DNA from: Nocardia macrotermitis
GTDB taxonomy: Bacteria > Actinomycetota > Actinomycetes > Mycobacteriales > Mycobacteriaceae
Reading direction: 5' to 3'
NCBI RefSeq assembly: GCF_009604405.1
Contig: NZ_WEGK01000003.1
Span: 1-64,000 of the forward strand
DNA length: 64,000 nt
In this document: positions 7,303-16,356 of the stretch, piece by piece
How the letters are laid out: each line of letters starts with the position of its first letter
Position numbering within the stretch: the first letter of the stretch is position 1
Translations under genes and position numbers: made by a program
Notes under the pieces: generated by a model
Seen by the model: the letters and a program-made list of their open reading frames with translations, nothing else
Told to the model about the DNA's origin: nothing
Databases searched by the model: none

Positions 7303-8295
7303 TCAGGTCTCGCCGCTGAAATCCATCTGCTGCCGGTAGGCCTCGGTCAGCACATCGTTGGCCAGATCCTGATTGTGGTTGCGCGCGTAGCGGGAGATCC
7401 CGCGACGCATCATGCGGATGTTGAGACCGTAGGCGAGATCGAAGAAGTCGTAACCGCCGGTGACCGAGTCGACGTTGATGTCCTCCTCGATCAGGTCGTA
7501 CAGCCCGAACACCCAGGACCAGACGCGCTGATTGCGATACGTGCCGGGTAGGGCGTGGAACAGGTCGCTCTCGATGGTCAGATCCTCGTCGCTCATCCCC
7601 TTCGGAATGTCGACGTTCATGCGGATCGTGGTGTAGAGACTGCCGTCGTCGAGTTCGCTCTCCGAGACGAACAGCGTCTCCAGCGCACCGCACCGCAACG
7701 TCATCAACCGCCGCCCGCCCCGCGACCGCGTCGGCAGCGCGGAGATGTTCCACAGATAACGCTGCGTATTCGCCGGATCGGGAATCGTCTCGTTGATGTA
7801 CAGCGCGATGGCGGCGCGCAGCGCGGGATAGTCGTTGTGCCGGTGCAGTTCCCAGTAGCGGTGACGTTGCTCGCCCGCGGTTCCGGTGTCCACCGTGGTG
7901 CGCGAGCCGCGGTCCCAGGGCAGCACGATCGACCGCGCCTGCTCCACCGGCACGAACTCGTCGTCGTCGTCACCGGCGAGATAGACCCACTGCTTGTTGC
8001 GCAGCTCGGTGGTCTGCTCCAGCAACGTGACCAGATGACGTTCGGCGAAGTCGAGGTCCTCCACCGGCCACGGCGCGAAATCGATCGCCTCGATATCGCT
8101 CCACATGCGCGCGTGCGCGGAGAACCGGGCCGCGACGTTCACCGACCCGCCGACGTACGCCTCACCGTCCGCGAAGTGCAGGATGTACAGCCCGCACAGC
8201 GTCGTCTCGGCGACCAGCAGCGGCGTGATGGTACCCAGACCCGACACGTTGTAGCTCTTGAATCGGTACTCGGGTTCGAGAGCATCGTTCGCCAT
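7303..8295 (-). CDS. GIY-YIG domain protein
   Basis: A 330-aa protein whose N-terminal part (about residues 33-90) is a GIY-YIG nuclease-like module: GLY at 35-37, YVG at 47-49, the catalytic-type Arg at 57 (AARFSAH) and Glu at 85 (FAERHLV). The remaining ~240 residues have no motif I recognise and include an acidic DDDDEF stretch near 125. The start at 8295 leaves a normal N-terminus; an in-frame ATG at 8343 would add 16 residues and neither has a strong ribosome binding site. It stands alone between accessory genes. All nuclease residues look intact, so catalysis is plausible. The substrate is unknown. Confidence 0.75.
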   Translation of the reverse strand: MANDALEPEYRFKSYNVSGLGTITPLLVAETTLCGLYILHFADGEAYVGGSVNVAARFSAHARMWSDIEAIDFAPWPVEDLDFAERHLVTLLEQTTELRNKQWVYLAGDDDDEFVPVEQARSIVLPWDRGSRTTVDTGTAGEQRHRYWELHRHNDYPALRAAIALYINETIPDPANTQRYLWNISALPTRSRGGRRLMTLRCGALETLFVSESELDDGSLYTTIRMNVDIPKGMSDEDLTIESDLFHALPGTYRNQRVWSWVFGLYDLIEEDINVDSVTGGYDFFDLAYGLNIRMMRRGISRYARNHNQDLANDVLTEAYRQQMDFSGET

Positions 8296-8515
8296 GGGGT
8301 CATCGATATCAGAATTGCCAGGCGGCGGGGTAATTATGCACACCTATCGATACCCATGAAACCCGGTGCGGCCCAGATGAACACCGATCGTTCACCGCCG
8401 ACGTCCTGTCCGGATGCCGGGCGCGAGGCGGCATCGGTGTGAGATCGTGTTCGGCGAATGGTCGGATCCGGAATGAAGTCTCGCAACGCGCGGGCTGGTG
8501 AGGTCGGTGGGCGGC

Positions 8516-8998
8516 ATGAGTGCCTCGTTTGAGCAAACCAGTTACACCCCTGAAGTTTTCGCTCGACCGTGGCTTGCCGCCGGTGCGCTGTTCGTCCGCG
8601 AGGAGTCGGTACTGCTGGTGCACAAGACCTACGGTGACGGCTGGGACATCCCGGGCGGCTTCGTGGACGTGAGCGAGGCCCCGGTCCAGGCGTGCCGACG
8701 GGAGATCGCCGAGGAACTCGGCATCGCGCGTCCGCCCCGGCGTCTGCTGGTCTGTGATTGGGCACCGCACGACGGTACCGACCGGCTGCTGTTCGTGTTC
8801 GACTGCGGTGAACTCGGCGACGAATCGGACATCGTGTTGCAGGCCAGCGAGCTGGATCGGTGGGAGTGGGTACCCATCGACGCGGTGGAGGATTACGCCG
8901 TTCCGCGACTGGCGATCCGGCTGCGGCAGGCGTACGCGGCCTATCACGAGGGTGGCCCGGTGTATCTGGAGCGCGGGGAGCCGTTCGCTGCGGTCTGA
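8516..8998 (+). CDS. Nudix hydrolase
   Basis: A 160-aa single-domain Nudix protein. The complete Nudix box runs from G48 to I70 (GFVDVSE, then RREIAEELG), with the metal-binding Glu residues at 63, 66 and 67. Such enzymes cleave nucleoside diphosphates linked to another moiety; the substrate cannot be read from the sequence. GTG codons at 8498 and 8507 are alternative in-frame starts, and the ATG at 8516 gives the most usual length. A strong hairpin (9037-9070) separates it from the mraY-like gene. Confidence 0.88.
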   Translation: MSASFEQTSYTPEVFARPWLAAGALFVREESVLLVHKTYGDGWDIPGGFVDVSEAPVQACRREIAEELGIARPPRRLLVCDWAPHDGTDRLLFVFDCGELGDESDIVLQASELDRWEWVPIDAVEDYAVPRLAIRLRQAYAAYHEGGPVYLERGEPFAAV

Positions 8999-9036
8999 GG
9001 TGGTGGGCACCGGAATCCGGGCCGCGCGCAACGGTT

Positions 9037-9076
9037 GTCGCGTAAGCGGTCACGGAACCGGTTACGCGACCGCTTA
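9037..9076 (+). terminator. Hairpin with an alternative pairing; inverted repeat copy 2
   Basis: Arms 9037-9050 and 9057-9070 are 14 bp with one mismatch around a 6-nt loop, so the stem is strong. TAAGCGGT at 9043-9050 can instead pair exactly with ACCGCTTA at 9069-9076, and the two folds exclude each other. It lies between the Nudix gene and the mraY-like gene, on the same strand. It is likely a terminator, possibly an attenuator. The AAGCGG...CCGCTT core matches elements at 4629 and 22047. Confidence 0.55.
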
Positions 9077-9186
9077 TTTCGATCTTGTGTCGTTCCGGGA
9101 CGGGCGGCGGTGCGCGGGAACGCGGCTTGGCTACCATCGGTGCAATCCGCCGGAGCCGTCGGCGGAAGTAGGTGGTACGGGAGCGC

Positions 9187-10263
9187 ATGAACCAGGTCCT
9201 CTTCGCGGCCGTGATCGCGCTCGCGGTCTCGATCACGTTGACGCCGTTGCTGATCCGGTGGTTCACCAAATCCGAGGTCGGACAGGAGATCCGGGCCGAG
9301 GGTCCGGCCAGCCACCAGGCCAAACGCGGTACGCCGACGATGGGCGGCATCGCCATCCTGATCGGTATGTGGGCGGGATACCTGGGTGCGCACCTGATCG
9401 GCGCGGCCTTCCATCCGCCCGGAATCTCGGCCTCGGGACTGCTCGTGCTCGGGCTGGCCACGGCGTTGGGCGGGGTCGGACTGGTCGACGATCTGCTCAA
9501 GGTCCGCCGCAGACGTAACCTCGGGCTGACCGCGACCGGGAAGTTCCTGGGGCAGATCGCCGCCGCGTTGATCTTCGCGGTGCTGGCGCTGCGTTTTCCG
9601 GGCAGCACCGGGCTGACCCCGGCCAGCATGCACGTGTCCTATGTGCGCGATATCAACACCGTGTCGTTCGGCCTGCTCGCCTTCCTGCTGCTGGTGGCGT
9701 TCCTGGTGGTGGCCTGGTCGAACGCGGTGAACATCACCGACGGCCTGGACGGGCTCGCGGCCGGGACGGTGGGCCTGGCGCTGGGCGCGTACGTGGTGGT
9801 GACGTCGTGGCAGTACATCAACGCGTGCGCCACCCGGCCGCAGATCGGCTGCTACGACGTGCGTGACCCGCTGGATCTGGCCGTGGTGTGCGCGGCCGGG
9901 GTGGCGGCCTGCGTCGGATTCCTGTGGTGGAACGCCGCCCCGGCGCGGATCTTCATGGGGGACACCGGATCGCTGGCGCTGGGCGGGTTGCTGGCCGGGC
10001 TGTCCATCACCACCCGCACCGAACTGCTGACCGTGGTGATCGGCGCACTGTTCGTCGCGGAGATTGCCTCGGTGTTGCTACAGATCGCGGTCTTCCGCAC
10101 CACGCGCAGCCGGCTGTTCAAGATGGCGCCGTTCCATCACCATTTCGAACTGAGCAAATGGGCCGAGACGACGGTCATCATCCGGTTCTGGATTCTGGGC
10201 GGGGTCGCCTCGGCCATCGGGTTGATGCTGTTCTACGAGGAGTATCTGGATGTCGTGGGGTGA
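9187..10263 (+). CDS. mraY: MraY-type phospho-MurNAc-pentapeptide translocase paralogue
   Basis: A 358-aa polytopic enzyme of the polyprenyl-phosphate phosphosugar transferase family. MraY links UDP-MurNAc-pentapeptide to undecaprenyl phosphate to make lipid I at the inner face of the membrane. Key motifs are present: DD at 101-102, NITDGLDGL at 182-190, GDTGS at 259-263 and the MraY hallmark FHHHFE at 316-321. About ten hydrophobic segments are visible. The start at 9187 follows GGGAG; the GTG at 9172 is possible. mraY normally sits between murF and murD in the division cluster. Here it stands alone, so this is probably a second copy or serves another polymer. Confidence 0.88.
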   Translation: MNQVLFAAVIALAVSITLTPLLIRWFTKSEVGQEIRAEGPASHQAKRGTPTMGGIAILIGMWAGYLGAHLIGAAFHPPGISASGLLVLGLATALGGVGLVDDLLKVRRRRNLGLTATGKFLGQIAAALIFAVLALRFPGSTGLTPASMHVSYVRDINTVSFGLLAFLLLVAFLVVAWSNAVNITDGLDGLAAGTVGLALGAYVVVTSWQYINACATRPQIGCYDVRDPLDLAVVCAAGVAACVGFLWWNAAPARIFMGDTGSLALGGLLAGLSITTRTELLTVVIGALFVAEIASVLLQIAVFRTTRSRLFKMAPFHHHFELSKWAETTVIIRFWILGGVASAIGLMLFYEEYLDVVG

Positions 10264-10269
10264 GCCGCG

Positions 10270-11274
10270 TCAGCGGACCTCGGCGAGCGCGACCGTGCGA
10301 TTGTGCCTGCGGGACAACTCACATGCCTCGGCGATGTAGAACGCCTCGAGCGCATCGGTTGGGTCGCAGGGGTTTTCGGCGTTGCCGGTGGCCACGGCGG
10401 TGAAGACGGTCAGTTCCTCGATGTAGGCGCGGCGGAAACGTTCCATGAAGCCCGGATAGGCCGGGAACAGGGGCGCGGGATGGTCGGGTTCGACCGAGCG
10501 CAGCGGGGCCCGATCATCCAGGCCCGCAATGGCGTTCGCGCGGGAGCCCAGGACCTCGAGACGGACGTCGTAGCCCGCGCCGTTGTAGCGGCCGAGGGAG
10601 ACCGTGGCCAGGGTGTCGTCGTCCAGGCGCAGTAGGATCGCGGCGGTGTCCACGTCACCGGCGTCGCGGAAGAACTGCTCACCGCGATTCGCGCCCAGCA
10701 CCGACACCTCGGTGATCTCGCGGCCCGACACCCAGCGGATGATGTCGAAATCGTGGACGCCGCAGTCCCGGAACAGGCCGCCCGAGCGCGGAATGTATTC
10801 CGCCGGTGGGGGAGCCGGGTCCAGGGTGGTGGCGCGCAGGGTGTGCAGGCGGCCGAGTTCCCCGGAGGCGACTGCTGCACGCGCGGCCCGGTATCCGGCG
10901 TCGAAACGGCGCTGGAAGCCGATCTGCACTGGCACGCGGGAGTTTTCGAGGTGGGAGATCACCGCGAGGGTGCCCGCGATATCCGCCGCGACCGGCTTCT
11001 CGCAGAAGACCGGGACACCCAGATCGACTGCCGCGGTGATGAGTTCGGGATGCGAGTCGGTGGCGGTGGTGATCACGACGCCGGTGAGATCCGCGGCGAG
11101 CAGCGCGTCGACGTCGGGGGCGAATCCCACGCCCAGTTTCGTCGCGGTGGCGCGGGCGCGTTCGGGGTCGGCATCGGCCACGACGACCTCGTCCACCTCG
11201 GGCAGGTTGCGCAGGATCTCCGCGTGGGCGACGCCGATGCGGCCGGTTCCGGCCAGACCTATCCGGATTGTCAT
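10270..11274 (-). CDS. iolG: Inositol 2-dehydrogenase (Gfo/Idh/MocA family)
   Basis: A 334-aa NAD-dependent oxidoreductase that would convert myo-inositol to 2-keto-myo-inositol (scyllo-inosose), the first catabolic step. The N-terminal Rossmann motif is GLAGTGRIG at residues 6-14. CEKPVA near 95 is the conserved cofactor/substrate segment, and DCGVHDFDIIRW near 170 carries the catalytic-type D and H. The start at 11274 follows GGAGAAGG. It lies 29 bp downstream of the LacI gene on the same strand, so the two are probably one transcript. The name rests on family plus context; another sugar dehydrogenase is possible. Confidence 0.85.
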   Translation of the reverse strand: MTIRIGLAGTGRIGVAHAEILRNLPEVDEVVVADADPERARATATKLGVGFAPDVDALLAADLTGVVITTATDSHPELITAAVDLGVPVFCEKPVAADIAGTLAVISHLENSRVPVQIGFQRRFDAGYRAARAAVASGELGRLHTLRATTLDPAPPPAEYIPRSGGLFRDCGVHDFDIIRWVSGREITEVSVLGANRGEQFFRDAGDVDTAAILLRLDDDTLATVSLGRYNGAGYDVRLEVLGSRANAIAGLDDRAPLRSVEPDHPAPLFPAYPGFMERFRRAYIEELTVFTAVATGNAENPCDPTDALEAFYIAEACELSRRHNRTVALAEVR

Positions 11275-11303
11275 GGGTGCCTTCTCCTTTCGGGCGTTCC
11301 TGA

Positions 11304-12308
11304 TCAGTCGGCGGGCGCGGCGGTGGTCGCGCGGACGATCAGTGCGGGCTGCACGCGCTGCCGCACCGGGTCGGTGCGGTCGGCGTGCAGACGTTGGGCG
11401 AGTGCCTCGATCGCGAGGCGGCCGATCTCGGTGCGTGGCTGGTCGATGGTGGTCAGTGCGACGTGCCGGAGTGCGGCCAGTGACGAGTTGTCGTAGCCGA
11501 CGACCGAGACGTCCTGCGGCACACGCAATCCCGCGTCCTCGAGGGCCGACATCGCGCCGACGGCGTTGAAGTCGTTGCCGCACACCAGGGCGGTGGGAAA
11601 GTTGTTGGGGGAGAAGACCGTCAGGAGTTTGCGCACGGCCGCGACACCCGCCTCGTCGGTGTGCTCGCTCGGTACGACCAGGGGTTCCAGACCGTGCCGG
11701 CGCATGGCGGTGAGGTAGCCCTTGCGGCGGGGCGTGGCGCTGAAGGCCGCGCCGCCGTCGAAGTGCACGATGCGCCGATGTCCCAGGGCGACAAGGTGAT
11801 CCACGGCCAGCGCGGATCCGGTCTCACCGTCGTCGTCGACGGTGTCCACGCCCGGCACCGAGGAACTGCGCGAGACCAGCACCACCGGGCACTGCGTGGA
11901 CGCCTCGCGGATCGCCGCGGCCGCGAGAACCGGTGAGAGCAGGATGATTCCGCCCGGCCGGAAGGCCAGCAGGCTGCTCAGCGCGGTGCGTTCGCGGGTG
12001 GGGCTGCGGCGGCCGGTGTTGAGGATCAGTTCGAGTCCGGCCTGTTGCGCCGCGCCGTCCATGGCCTCCACGACGTCGGCGAAGAACGCGTTGTGCAGAT
12101 CGGAGACCAGCACGCCGATGATATTGGACGTGCGGCTGGCCAGCGAGCGGGCCATGGTGTGCGGGCGGTAGCCGAGTTCGGCGGCCGCGGCCAGCACCGC
12201 GCGGCGGCGATGCTCGCTGACCTTCGGCGAATCGCGCATGACGAGCGAGACCAGCGCGCGCGACACGCCCGCCCGGGCGGCGACGTCCTGCATCGTCGGT
12301 CGCTGCAT
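11304..12308 (-). CDS. LacI-family repressor of the inositol locus
   Basis: A 334-aa repressor. The N-terminal helix-turn-helix and hinge run from about residue 6 to 60 (MQDVAARAGVSRALVSLVM and YRPHTMARSLASRTSN). A periplasmic-binding-protein-like sensor domain follows, starting IIGVLVSDLHNAFFADVV. GAGAGGG lies upstream of the start. It diverges from iolE and precedes iolG. Two copies of a GAGCGCTC-centred palindrome occur in the gap and are its likely operators, so it probably represses both transcripts until inositol or a derivative binds. The effector is inferred from context. Confidence 0.9.
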   Translation of the reverse strand: MQRPTMQDVAARAGVSRALVSLVMRDSPKVSEHRRRAVLAAAAELGYRPHTMARSLASRTSNIIGVLVSDLHNAFFADVVEAMDGAAQQAGLELILNTGRRSPTRERTALSSLLAFRPGGIILLSPVLAAAAIREASTQCPVVLVSRSSSVPGVDTVDDDGETGSALAVDHLVALGHRRIVHFDGGAAFSATPRRKGYLTAMRRHGLEPLVVPSEHTDEAGVAAVRKLLTVFSPNNFPTALVCGNDFNAVGAMSALEDAGLRVPQDVSVVGYDNSSLAALRHVALTTIDQPRTEIGRLAIEALAQRLHADRTDPVRQRVQPALIVRATTAAPAD

Positions 12309-12328
12309 CGTGCCCTCTCCCGCCGGAT

Positions 12329-12344
12329 AATAGAGCGCTCCAAT
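12329..12344. promoter_or_regulatory. LacI operator 1 (imperfect)
   Basis: The sequence AATAGAGCGCTCCAAT has the right half GCTCCAAT identical to the perfect operator at 12465 and two mismatches in the left half. It lies 21 bp upstream of the LacI start codon, within its leader or promoter, which fits autoregulation. Confidence 0.7.
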
Positions 12345-12436
12345 CGGACATTCGCACCCTCGGAATTTTCCCGAATTCGCCTGGTTGGGGCCTGTTCTCC
12401 GAGGTAGATCCCGTGGAAACGCGGTGCGATGCCCTC

Positions 12437-12480
12437 TTGACACTATCGTGACACAGGTTACATTATTGGAGCGCTCCAAT
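12437..12480 (+). promoter_or_regulatory. iolE promoter and perfect LacI operator
   Basis: ATTGGAGCGCTCCAAT at 12465-12480 is a perfect 16-bp palindrome with the CG-centred symmetry typical of LacI operators. Upstream, TTGACA (12437-12442) and a CATTAT or TACATT hexamer 16-18 bp later form a plausible sigma-70-type promoter for iolE. The operator overlaps the -10/start region, so binding would block transcription. It is repeated imperfectly at 12329-12344. Confidence 0.78.
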
Positions 12481-12524
12481 CACGCCGAGCGCACCCCGCG
12501 CACCGACAGGCCGGAGCACTCGAG

Positions 12525-13457
12525 ATGAGCGAACAGATGCATCCGCTGCGGATCGCCGCCGCGCCGATCTCCTGGGGCGTGTGCGAGGTGCCCGGCTGGG
12601 GGCAGGTGCTGTCCGCCTCGACGGTGCTCTCGGAGATGAGCGCCCTGGGCGTGGTCGCGACCGAATTCGGGCCGCCGGGATATCTGCCCGCCGAGCCGGG
12701 GGAGCTTCGAGAACTGTTGGGCCCGTACGGGATCGCGGCGATCGGTGGATTCCTGGCGCTGGCGCTGCATCGAGATCCGGAGGCCGCCTGCGCGGCGGCT
12801 CGGGCGAGTGCGGAGCTGTTCGCCGCGGCCGGGGCCGAGGTGCTGGTACTCGCGGCGGCGACCGGTGAGCAGGGCTACGACACCCGCTCGCAGCTCGATG
12901 ATCGCCAGTGGCGCACGCTGATCGGGACGGCCCTCGAGATCCGCGAGATCGCGGCGGGCCACGGGCTGCGCACCGTGGTGCATCCGCATGTGGGCACGCT
13001 GGTGCAGACCGGTCCGGAGGTCGAGCGGTTGCTCGCGGACTCGGACCTCGAATTGTGCGTGGACACCGGGCATCTGCTGATCGGCGGCGTCGATCCGGTC
13101 GAGTTGACGCGCCGGTACGCCGATCGGATCGGGCATATCCACCTCAAGGATGTGCGCGCCGATCTCGCGGACCGAGTGTGTTGCGGTGCAATCGAATACA
13201 GCGCCGCCGTGCGGCAGGGACTGTTCGTGCCGCTGGGGGACGGTGACGTGGACATCGAGACGCTGGTGCGGTCTGCCCACGCGGGCGGATATCGCGGTTG
13301 GTATGTGCTGGAACAGGATACGGCGCTGGCGGCGGGCGACACCGCGGCCGGGCCGAGCCGGGATGTCGAACGGAGTCTGCGCCGACTCGAAAGTATCGGC
13401 GCCGCACTGGTTTCCGCTGGAGCCGGGAATGAGCGGATCCGGGCCGTCGGAGCGTAG
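12525..13457 (+). CDS. iolE: Inosose dehydratase (IolE-like TIM barrel)
   Basis: A 310-aa xylose-isomerase-like TIM barrel. IolE removes water from 2-keto-myo-inositol to give 3D-(3,5/4)-trihydroxycyclohexane-1,2-dione. Seen: the IolE-type opening PISWGVCEVPGWG at residues 14-26, then metal-ligand regions VVHPHVGT near 150, LCVDTGHLLIGG near 175-186 and GHIHLKDVR near 205. It is the first gene of the rightward operon behind the LacI operator, with GGAG upstream. A 33-bp gap separates it from the binding-protein gene. Confidence 0.88.
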   Translation: MSEQMHPLRIAAAPISWGVCEVPGWGQVLSASTVLSEMSALGVVATEFGPPGYLPAEPGELRELLGPYGIAAIGGFLALALHRDPEAACAAARASAELFAAAGAEVLVLAAATGEQGYDTRSQLDDRQWRTLIGTALEIREIAAGHGLRTVVHPHVGTLVQTGPEVERLLADSDLELCVDTGHLLIGGVDPVELTRRYADRIGHIHLKDVRADLADRVCCGAIEYSAAVRQGLFVPLGDGDVDIETLVRSAHAGGYRGWYVLEQDTALAAGDTAAGPSRDVERSLRRLESIGAALVSAGAGNERIRAVGA

Positions 13458-13490
13458 GCCCCCACCCGATCCGCGGCGATAGGAGAGAAG

Positions 13491-14492
13491 ATGACAACGA
13501 AGTCGGCCCGCACCGTCCGGTCACGTTGGCGGCGGGTGCTGCCCTGGTTCGCCACGGCCGCGCTACTGGCCGCGTGCAGCGGACCGGCCGCGGAAACCAC
13601 CACGACGACCCAGACGTCCGGCGCCACAGGCGCATTGACGTCGGTGTCGGTGGTCACGCACGGCAGCGCCGGTGACGCGTTCTGGAATGTGGTCAAGAAC
13701 GGCGCCGACGCCGCGGGTAAGCAACTCGGCGTCAAGGTCGACTATCAGTCATCAGGTGATCCGACCCAGCAGGCCAAACTCATCGACAACGCCGTGGCCC
13801 AGGGCGTCGGCGGGCTCGTGGTCTCCATGGCCAACCCCGACGCGCTGCGGCCCTCGATCCAGAAGGCCGTTGCCGCAGGCATTCCCGTGGTCACGATCAA
13901 TTCCGGTGAGGCGCAGAGCGTGAGCGTCGGGGCCATCGGCCACGTCGGGCAGAGCGAGGAATCCGCGGGTGAGGGGGCCGGCAAGCGGCTGGCCGCGGCC
14001 GGAAAACACAAGCTGCTCTGCGTCATTCACGAGGCCGGGAACATCGGCGACAACCAGCGGTGCGACGGTGCGACGAAGGGATTCGGCGGTAGTACGACCA
14101 CCTTGCAGGTCGACATCAACAACCCGACCGACGCGCAGTCCCGGATCAAGGGCGCGCTCGAGGCCGATCATTCGATCGACGCCGTGCTGACGTTGAATTC
14201 GCAGGTGGCCGCGCGTGCGGTGGCTGCGATCGGGGAGTCCGGCTCGACCGCGCAGGTCGCGACGTTCGACCTGAACAGCGAGGTGGTGGACGCCATCAAA
14301 GCCGGCAAACTGCTGTTCGCCATCGATCAGCAGCAGTACGAGCAGGGTTATCTGCCGATCGTGATGTTGCAGCTGTACAAGTCCAATCGCAATACCGTCG
14401 GCGGCGGCGCGCCGGTGCAGACCGGCCCGGCCTTCGTGGACAAGGACAACGTCGCCGCGATCGCGACGCTGGTATCGCAGGGCACACGCTGA
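13491..14492 (+). CDS. Sugar/inositol ABC transporter substrate-binding lipoprotein
   Basis: A 333-aa exported lipoprotein. An Arg-rich N-terminus and hydrophobic stretch lead to the lipobox LLAAC with the lipidated Cys at 29, followed by a Thr/Ser linker. The mature part is a periplasmic-binding-protein type 1 fold of the ribose/inositol class (SVVTHGSAGDAFWNVVKNG, then VVSMANPDALRPSIQKA). In this locus it should capture inositol outside the membrane. AGGAGAGAAG lies just before the ATG. Permease and ATPase follow directly. Confidence 0.9.
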   Translation: MTTKSARTVRSRWRRVLPWFATAALLAACSGPAAETTTTTQTSGATGALTSVSVVTHGSAGDAFWNVVKNGADAAGKQLGVKVDYQSSGDPTQQAKLIDNAVAQGVGGLVVSMANPDALRPSIQKAVAAGIPVVTINSGEAQSVSVGAIGHVGQSEESAGEGAGKRLAAAGKHKLLCVIHEAGNIGDNQRCDGATKGFGGSTTTLQVDINNPTDAQSRIKGALEADHSIDAVLTLNSQVAARAVAAIGESGSTAQVATFDLNSEVVDAIKAGKLLFAIDQQQYEQGYLPIVMLQLYKSNRNTVGGGAPVQTGPAFVDKDNVAAIATLVSQGTR

Positions 14493-14503
14493 GAGGCGAT
14501 GAA

Positions 14504-15571
14504 TTGAGTACTGCCGCAACGTCATCGGACTCCGCTTCCACGGAGTCCGGTGCGCCGGAGCCGAACTCGGGTCCCACGCTGCTACAGCGCGCGATCGTGC
14601 GACCCGAGATCGGCGCACTGCTCGGCGCGCTGCTGGTGTTCGTGTTCTTCACCGTCATCACCGACAAGTTCCTGAGCCCGCTGGGCATCGCGAACTGGCT
14701 CGACGACTCCTCGACGCTGGGCATCATGGCGGTGGCGGTGGCGCTGTTGATGATCGGCGGGGAGTTCGATCTGTCGGCGGGCGTGATGACCGCGTCGACC
14801 TCGCTGGTCACGGCGCTGCTGGCGGTGCACGCGGGCTGGAACGTGTGGTTCGCGCTGCTGGCCTCGCTGGTGTTCGCGCTGGCGGTGGGCGCGTTCAACG
14901 GGTGGGTCGTGATGCGCACGGGGCTGCCGAGTTTCATCGTGACGCTCGGTACCTTCCTCGCCCTCCAGGGCCTGAATCTCGGTGTGACGCGGCTGGTCAC
15001 CGACACCGTGCAGGTCGCCGGGATTCGCGGCGCGGCCGGATACCCCTCGGCCGGTGCGGTTTTCGCCTCCACCATCGATCTGGGCAGTACGCGGATCCAG
15101 GCGTCGGTGCTGTGGTGGATCGTGCTGACCGTGCTCGGGTCGATCCTGTTGCTGCGCACCAGGTTCGGGAACTGGACGTTCGCGGTGGGTGGTTCGCTGG
15201 CCAGTGCCCGCGCGGTCGGTGTGCCCGCGGTGCGGACCAAGATCCTGCTGTTCATGGGGACCGGATTCGCCGGATGGATCGTCGGATCGTGCAGCATTCT
15301 GCGGTTCGGCAGTGTGCAGGCCAACCAGGGGGTGGGCCTGGAGTTGCAGTTCATCATCGCGGCCGTGGTGGGCGGATGCCTGCTGACCGGCGGGTTCGGG
15401 TCGGTGATCGGTGCGGCGCTGGGTGCGCTGATCTTCGGAATGGCAAGGCAGGGCATCGTATTCGCGCGGTGGAACGACGACTGGTTCATGTTGTTCCTGG
15501 GCGTGCTGCTGCTGGCGGCGGTGCTGGTCAACAACGCGTTCGGCAAGCGCGCGGAGAGGATTCGGCGATGA
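14504..15571 (+). CDS. Sugar/inositol ABC transporter permease
   Basis: A 355-aa membrane component of the ribose-type (BPD_transp_2) permease family, with 8-10 hydrophobic segments. The family block [18 protein letters not shown] lies near residues 85-102, and [19 protein letters not shown] near 290. I use the TTG at 14504 because GAGAGG precedes it; the ATG at 14499 opens a three-codon frame only. The N-terminal ~35 residues are a polar Ser/Thr/Glu-rich cytosolic extension. Its stop overlaps the ATPase start (ATGA). Confidence 0.9.
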   Translation: MSTAATSSDSASTESGAPEPNSGPTLLQRAIVRPEIGALLGALLVFVFFTVITDKFLSPLGIANWLDDSSTLGIMAVAVALLMIGGEFDLSAGVMTASTSLVTALLAVHAGWNVWFALLASLVFALAVGAFNGWVVMRTGLPSFIVTLGTFLALQGLNLGVTRLVTDTVQVAGIRGAAGYPSAGAVFASTIDLGSTRIQASVLWWIVLTVLGSILLLRTRFGNWTFAVGGSLASARAVGVPAVRTKILLFMGTGFAGWIVGSCSILRFGSVQANQGVGLELQFIIAAVVGGCLLTGGFGSVIGAALGALIFGMARQGIVFARWNDDWFMLFLGVLLLAAVLVNNAFGKRAERIRR

Positions 15572-16356
15572 CCGCGACGTCCGCACTGATCGAAACCAGA
15601 GGCGTCACCAAGAGTTACGGCGGGGTGGTTGCGCTCGAGGACGTCTCGATGGTGGTGAATCCCGGTGAGGTGACCTGCGTCCTGGGTGACAACGGCGCGG
15701 GCAAGTCGACGCTGATCAAGATTCTGGCCGGGGTGCATCAGCACGATTCGGGTGAGCTGCTCATCGAGGGGGAGCCGACCCGATTCGCCTCGCCGCGGGC
15801 GGCCCTGGATCGCGGAATCGCCACGGTGTACCAGGATTTGGCGGTGGTTCCGCTGATGAGCGTGTGGCGCAACTTCGTGCTGGGGTCGGAACCGACCTAC
15901 GGTGTCGGTCCGCTGCGGCTGCTCGATCGCGGGCGGAGTCGCGAGATCGCCCGGAACGCACTGTCGGACATGGGAATCGAGATCCGCGATCTGGAACAGC
16001 CGGTCGGCACGCTCTCGGGTGGCCAGCGACAGTGCGTGGCGATCGCCCGCGCGGTGCACTACGGCGCGAAGGTGCTCATCCTGGACGAACCGACCGCGGC
16101 ACTGGGCGTGAAACAGGCCGGTGTGGTGCTGCGCTACGTGGTCCAGGCCCGCGATCGGGGACTGGGGGTTGTTCTGATCACCCACAATCCCCATCACGCC
16201 TACCCCGTCGGCGACCGCTTCCTGCTGCTCAAACGCGGCGCGACGCTGGGTTCGTACGAGAAGTCCGGGATCGACCTGTCCGAGCTGACCCGGCAGATGG
16301 CAGGTGGCGCGGAACTCGCTGCGCTGCAACACGAATTGGAGCGGGTGCAGGAATGA
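15568..16356 (+). CDS. Sugar/inositol ABC transporter ATPase (single-domain)
   Basis: A 262-aa nucleotide-binding subunit: Walker [10 protein letters not shown] at 40-48, Q-loop near VYQDL at 87-91, signature LSGGQ at 149-153, Walker B VLILDE at 169-174 and the switch His in LITHNP. Ribose-type importers often use a tandem-domain ATPase (RbsA type); this one has a single domain and would act as a homodimer. It overlaps both neighbours by ATGA, so permease, ATPase and kinase are tightly coupled. Confidence 0.92.
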   Translation: MTATSALIETRGVTKSYGGVVALEDVSMVVNPGEVTCVLGDNGAGKSTLIKILAGVHQHDSGELLIEGEPTRFASPRAALDRGIATVYQDLAVVPLMSVWRNFVLGSEPTYGVGPLRLLDRGRSREIARNALSDMGIEIRDLEQPVGTLSGGQRQCVAIARAVHYGAKVLILDEPTAALGVKQAGVVLRYVVQARDRGLGVVLITHNPHHAYPVGDRFLLLKRGATLGSYEKSGIDLSELTRQMAGGAELAALQHELERVQE

